Positions 35,495 to 38,346 of a stretch of 38,346 nucleotides of DNA are shown here, in pieces. Source of the DNA: Candidatus Poseidoniaceae archaeon. GTDB taxonomy: Archaea; Thermoplasmatota; Poseidoniia; Poseidoniales; Poseidoniaceae. The position numbers were made by a program, and so were the translations under genes. A model generated the notes under the pieces. That model saw only the letters and a list, made by a program, of their open reading frames with translations, searched no databases and had not been told where the DNA came from. Position 1 is the first letter of the stretch. Each line of letters starts with the position of its first letter. Location of the stretch: assembly GCA_030747785.1 (NCBI GenBank), contig JASLKC010000033.1, positions 1-38,346 of the forward strand. The letters are read 5' to 3'.

Positions 35495-36463
35495 TTATTT
35501 TGTTTGGCGGTACTTCCTTTCTTTGAGGTCATTTTGGTATCTCTTACCAAATTTATTCCCATGTTCAGCAATCCATTCAGAGAATTTTAATTCTCCTAAT
35601 GGTTCTTGGTCAGAAGCCATCAATCCGCGCTTCAAGCCGCGTATCTCAGCTCTTGTAATCACGAGATCTTGCAAGAATAGCCCTAGGAATTTACCAAACA
35701 TCCACCCAGCAAGCGAGGGCATAGGGAGGATAATTCGTCTGAGTCCCATTGACTTGGCCATTAGCCCGATGTATTCCTTGTAGCGGAAAGTCTCAGGTCC
35801 AGTCACATCAATCGTGACATTTTCGCGCAACTGTCCTTGCTCGACTGCGACCCTTGCAATATCTTTGACATGAACTGGTTGAATTGGATAATTTCCCATT
35901 CCAAATACTCCAAAGACAGGGAACTTTCTCAGCATCCAGGCTATGTTGTTAATCAGAACATTTCTTTCTCCACCAAACAATACAGTTGGCCTTAGAATAG
36001 CGAATGAATAATCTGATTCGTTGAGTATCTTCTCTACCGCGACCTTACCTCTGAAGTAGGTCCAGTCAGGCGCTTTTTCAGGGTGTGCTACCGAGAAATG
36101 AACGATTCTTTCCACTCCGGCTTCTGCAGCTGCAGCAAATAGAATTCTACTATTTTCTACTGCTATTCCATGGTCGAAATTACGCCGAGGATGGTTGTAA
36201 CGAACCCAATAGGTATTGTAGAGTACAGCCGCACCTCTAAGTGAATCCACTAGTGTGTCAAAATCTTCAAAATCCAGAGTATGCACTTCCACTCTGCCAT
36301 CGAAAGGGTCGTCTCTTCCAACTGCATTTGTCAGTGTTCTTACGCGAACTCCCTTTTCCAAAAGATGATGCGCAATCCATCTTCCAGAATAACCGAAAGC
36401 GCCGGTGACAACATGCAACTCTCCGCTCACAACTAGGCTATGTGAAGGTATGAGATAAACCAT
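35495..36463 (-). CDS. NAD(P)-binding atypical SDR / NmrA / NDUFA9-like epimerase
   Basis: VVTGAFGYSGRWIAHHLLEKGVRVRTL; YFRGKVAVEKILNESDYSFAILRPTVLFGGERNVLINNIAW; PVHVKDIARV. Confidence 0.87.
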   Translation of the reverse strand: MVYLIPSHSLVVSGELHVVTGAFGYSGRWIAHHLLEKGVRVRTLTNAVGRDDPFDGRVEVHTLDFEDFDTLVDSLRGAAVLYNTYWVRYNHPRRNFDHGIAVENSRILFAAAAEAGVERIVHFSVAHPEKAPDWTYFRGKVAVEKILNESDYSFAILRPTVLFGGERNVLINNIAWMLRKFPVFGVFGMGNYPIQPVHVKDIARVAVEQGQLRENVTIDVTGPETFRYKEYIGLMAKSMGLRRIILPMPSLAGWMFGKFLGLFLQDLVITRAEIRGLKRGLMASDQEPLGELKFSEWIAEHGNKFGKRYQNDLKERKYRQTK

Positions 36464-36712
36464 GAGTGCGCATTCTTGGTGAGTTAGGCACCATTTGCTG
36501 TTCTAATTCCGCCGAGCAGTATTTTTCGCACAAATCGGCCTGAAATTTACCCTCAATAAAGAGGCAGAATACTATGGAAGACTTCAAGAGAAGAATGTTA
36601 CACGGCATAACGCATGTCCATCTGATGGTCTTGCTATTATTGGTGCGCGGAGGGGAGTTCTGTATTGAGATTATACTTCCATAAAGACGGGTTTAAACAT
36701 AGATTTAAATCC

Positions 36713-38346
36713 ATGAAATCTATTATTCTCGTAGTATTAATGATTTCAATGTCTATATCTGCGGGGATCATCGAAGTCAGCAGAGGGCCTTGGCTCATCG
36801 AAGAAGTTCCAAGCGAACTTGACCCCCAAATTCCAGAGCCAATGTATTCTGCCCCTGCTGATTGGGAATTGATTCCAAGCGAGTCAAATATTGAAGTGAC
36901 GGAAAACAGCGCAATTTCTGACTTGACATTCAACTGGACTGCCTGGTCTTCGGGTGTTGTTAATGGCACCTCAACCGTCTACACCGCAGGAGATTCTGGC
37001 TTTTATAACGACATTGCCATTGACAGTAACGACAAAACCCACATCGTCTTCTATCGGGACGACAATGCCAACATCTATCATTCGACAAACGCAACTACTT
37101 CTGGAAACTGGGTGACGAATTCCATCGATACAAGTGGGAATGTTGGACAATATTGTTCTATCGCCATCGACTCAAACGATGGGTTACACGTCTCATATCA
37201 ATACAACACCGGTAACGACCTCAAGTATGCCTACAAGGCTTCAGGGTCGTCTTGGTCCTCTTCCTGGTCAAAAGCCACCGTTGACAATACGGGTGGAAAG
37301 TATACTTCTATTGCTATTGATTCCAATGACAAGCCCCACATCGTTTATCGAGACGGGGGCTCTTATGGAGGTGACCTTGCCTACGCAGAAAAGACAAGTG
37401 GTTCGTGGTCATTATCTTCGCCAATCCAATCAGCCGGTGATGTCACTCATACATCAATCGCCATTGATTCAGATGACCACATCCACATTGCCTATTATGA
37501 TGCCGATAACAAAGACATGGATTACTTCACCAACACCTCTGGCTCTTGGGTCAATTCATTCCTCGAAGACTTAGGTGTTGAAGCGGGTGGAATGGATTTG
37601 GATATTGCAATAGACCCAACTACCGATCAACCAGGTATTTCCTACTTTGATAACGATGCAACTGCGCTGAAATATGGCTATTACACCGGCAGTGCATGGT
37701 CGTATGCAACCGTAGAAAATTCAGCTGATTATGGAAGATTCAATTCAATAGCGTATGATTCCCTTGGTAATGTTCATATTTCTCATGAGCGAAACGTGGA
37801 TGATGATTTGTACTATACTTCAGACAAGACTGGTTCTTGGGTTTCAACGGCAATAGACACGAATCCTGCGGGGGTTTACACGGCTATCGCTGTGGACAGC
37901 AACGATGATGTACACATTGCATATCGCTTCAATACAAACAAGGACCTCTATGTCGCCACCGTTCAAGGACACAACGCCGGTTCTGTAGCGCGTACCGACG
38001 TTACTGGGGCAACGTGCAGTATTTCTCCTTCACTTCCAAGCGGATTAACACTGAATCAAGGAACATGCACCATCAGTGGAACGCCAACGGTTGCCGGCTC
38101 TAATACCACATACAACCTCACAGCCACAGCGTCCACTGGCATCTCTAAGACAGGGGAATTCAATCTCTGGGTAACTCCACCTGCACCGAATAGCCTTGCA
38201 TATTCACCTGAAAACATGACCTTGACTAAGGGCGTGGCCATGAGTACCAATACGCCCAGTGTTGGCGGCGGGGCTGTAACGAGTTGGGAAATCACCCCAG
38301 CCGTCCCGAGCGGTTTGTTGTTCAGTTCAAGCACGGGCGCCATTAG
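36713..38346 (+). CDS. Large surface protein, 3'-truncated: signal peptide, seven propeller-like repeats, He_PIG-like domains
   Basis: Hand translation open from ATG 36713 to the window end (544 codons): MKSIILVVLMISMSISAGIIEVSRG...YNDIAIDSNDKTHIVFYRDD...; repeats of 'YTSIAIDSNDKPHIVYRD...DLxYA...SGSW'; then PSLPSGLTLNQGTCTISGTPTVAGSNTTYNLTATASTG. Missing from the ORF track because there is no stop in the window. Confidence 0.88.
   Translation, partial: MKSIILVVLMISMSISAGIIEVSRGPWLIEEVPSELDPQIPEPMYSAPADWELIPSESNIEVTENSAISDLTFNWTAWSSGVVNGTSTVYTAGDSGFYNDIAIDSNDKTHIVFYRDDNANIYHSTNATTSGNWVTNSIDTSGNVGQYCSIAIDSNDGLHVSYQYNTGNDLKYAYKASGSSWSSSWSKATVDNTGGKYTSIAIDSNDKPHIVYRDGGSYGGDLAYAEKTSGSWSLSSPIQSAGDVTHTSIAIDSDDHIHIAYYDADNKDMDYFTNTSGSWVNSFLEDLGVEAGGMDLDIAIDPTTDQPGISYFDNDATALKYGYYTGSAWSYATVENSADYGRFNSIAYDSLGNVHISHERNVDDDLYYTSDKTGSWVSTAIDTNPAGVYTAIAVDSNDDVHIAYRFNTNKDLYVATVQGHNAGSVARTDVTGATCSISPSLPSGLTLNQGTCTISGTPTVAGSNTTYNLTATASTGISKTGEFNLWVTPPAPNSLAYSPENMTLTKGVAMSTNTPSVGGGAVTSWEITPAVPSGLLFSSSTGAI

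Noticed and set aside
36573-36683. 36-codon plus-strand ORF (MEDFKRRMLHGITHVHLMVLLLLVRGGEFCIEIILP) in the intergenic gap
   Set aside because: Too short and no clear RBS or homology; could be real but not supportable from sequence alone.
37134-37574. 146-aa plus-strand ORF in another frame of the propeller gene
   Set aside because: Out-of-frame Thr/Pro/Ser-rich shadow of the open frame starting at 36713.

Overview
This 38.3-kb window is gene-dense and clearly archaeal: ribosomal protein S8e, SRP19, Sec61-beta, a FEN1 ending in a PIP box, Trm-G10-type and Trm4/NSUN-type methyltransferases, an archaeal PUA protein, and a PGF-CTERM-like sorting tail. By gene style I infer a marine Thermoplasmatota (Marine Group II / Poseidoniia-like) genome; this is inference and untested. 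I support about 39 protein genes and two tRNAs: tRNA-Arg(TCG), and a class II tRNA-Ser(TGA). Two of the genes run off the window edges and are missing from the supplied ORF track: a partial RDD-family membrane protein (1-138, minus) and a 3'-truncated surface protein (36713-38346, plus) with seven propeller-like repeats followed by He_PIG-like domains. The most interesting locus is 13.1-19.6 kb. It is a tight coxB-coxA-coxC-coxD-SCO cluster in which the subunits carry extra extracytoplasmic modules. CoxA has an N-terminal CxCH-containing domain. CoxB has a long insertion in its CuA domain. CoxC has a His/acid-rich loop between two additional TM segments. The SCO copper chaperone is split by a two-fold repeated domain and ends in a sorting anchor. 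Other notable points are a RimK ATP-grasp fused to an RCK_C/TrkA_C-like tail, a membrane-tethered SAP-domain protein, an HhH plus histone-H1-like Lys/Ala-tail protein, bacterial-type bifunctional RibD, nearly universal 3' overlap of convergent genes, and several well-formed hairpins. One of those hairpins, at 9303-9332, pairs fully only as plus-strand RNA. No CRISPR array, transposon or prophage was seen.
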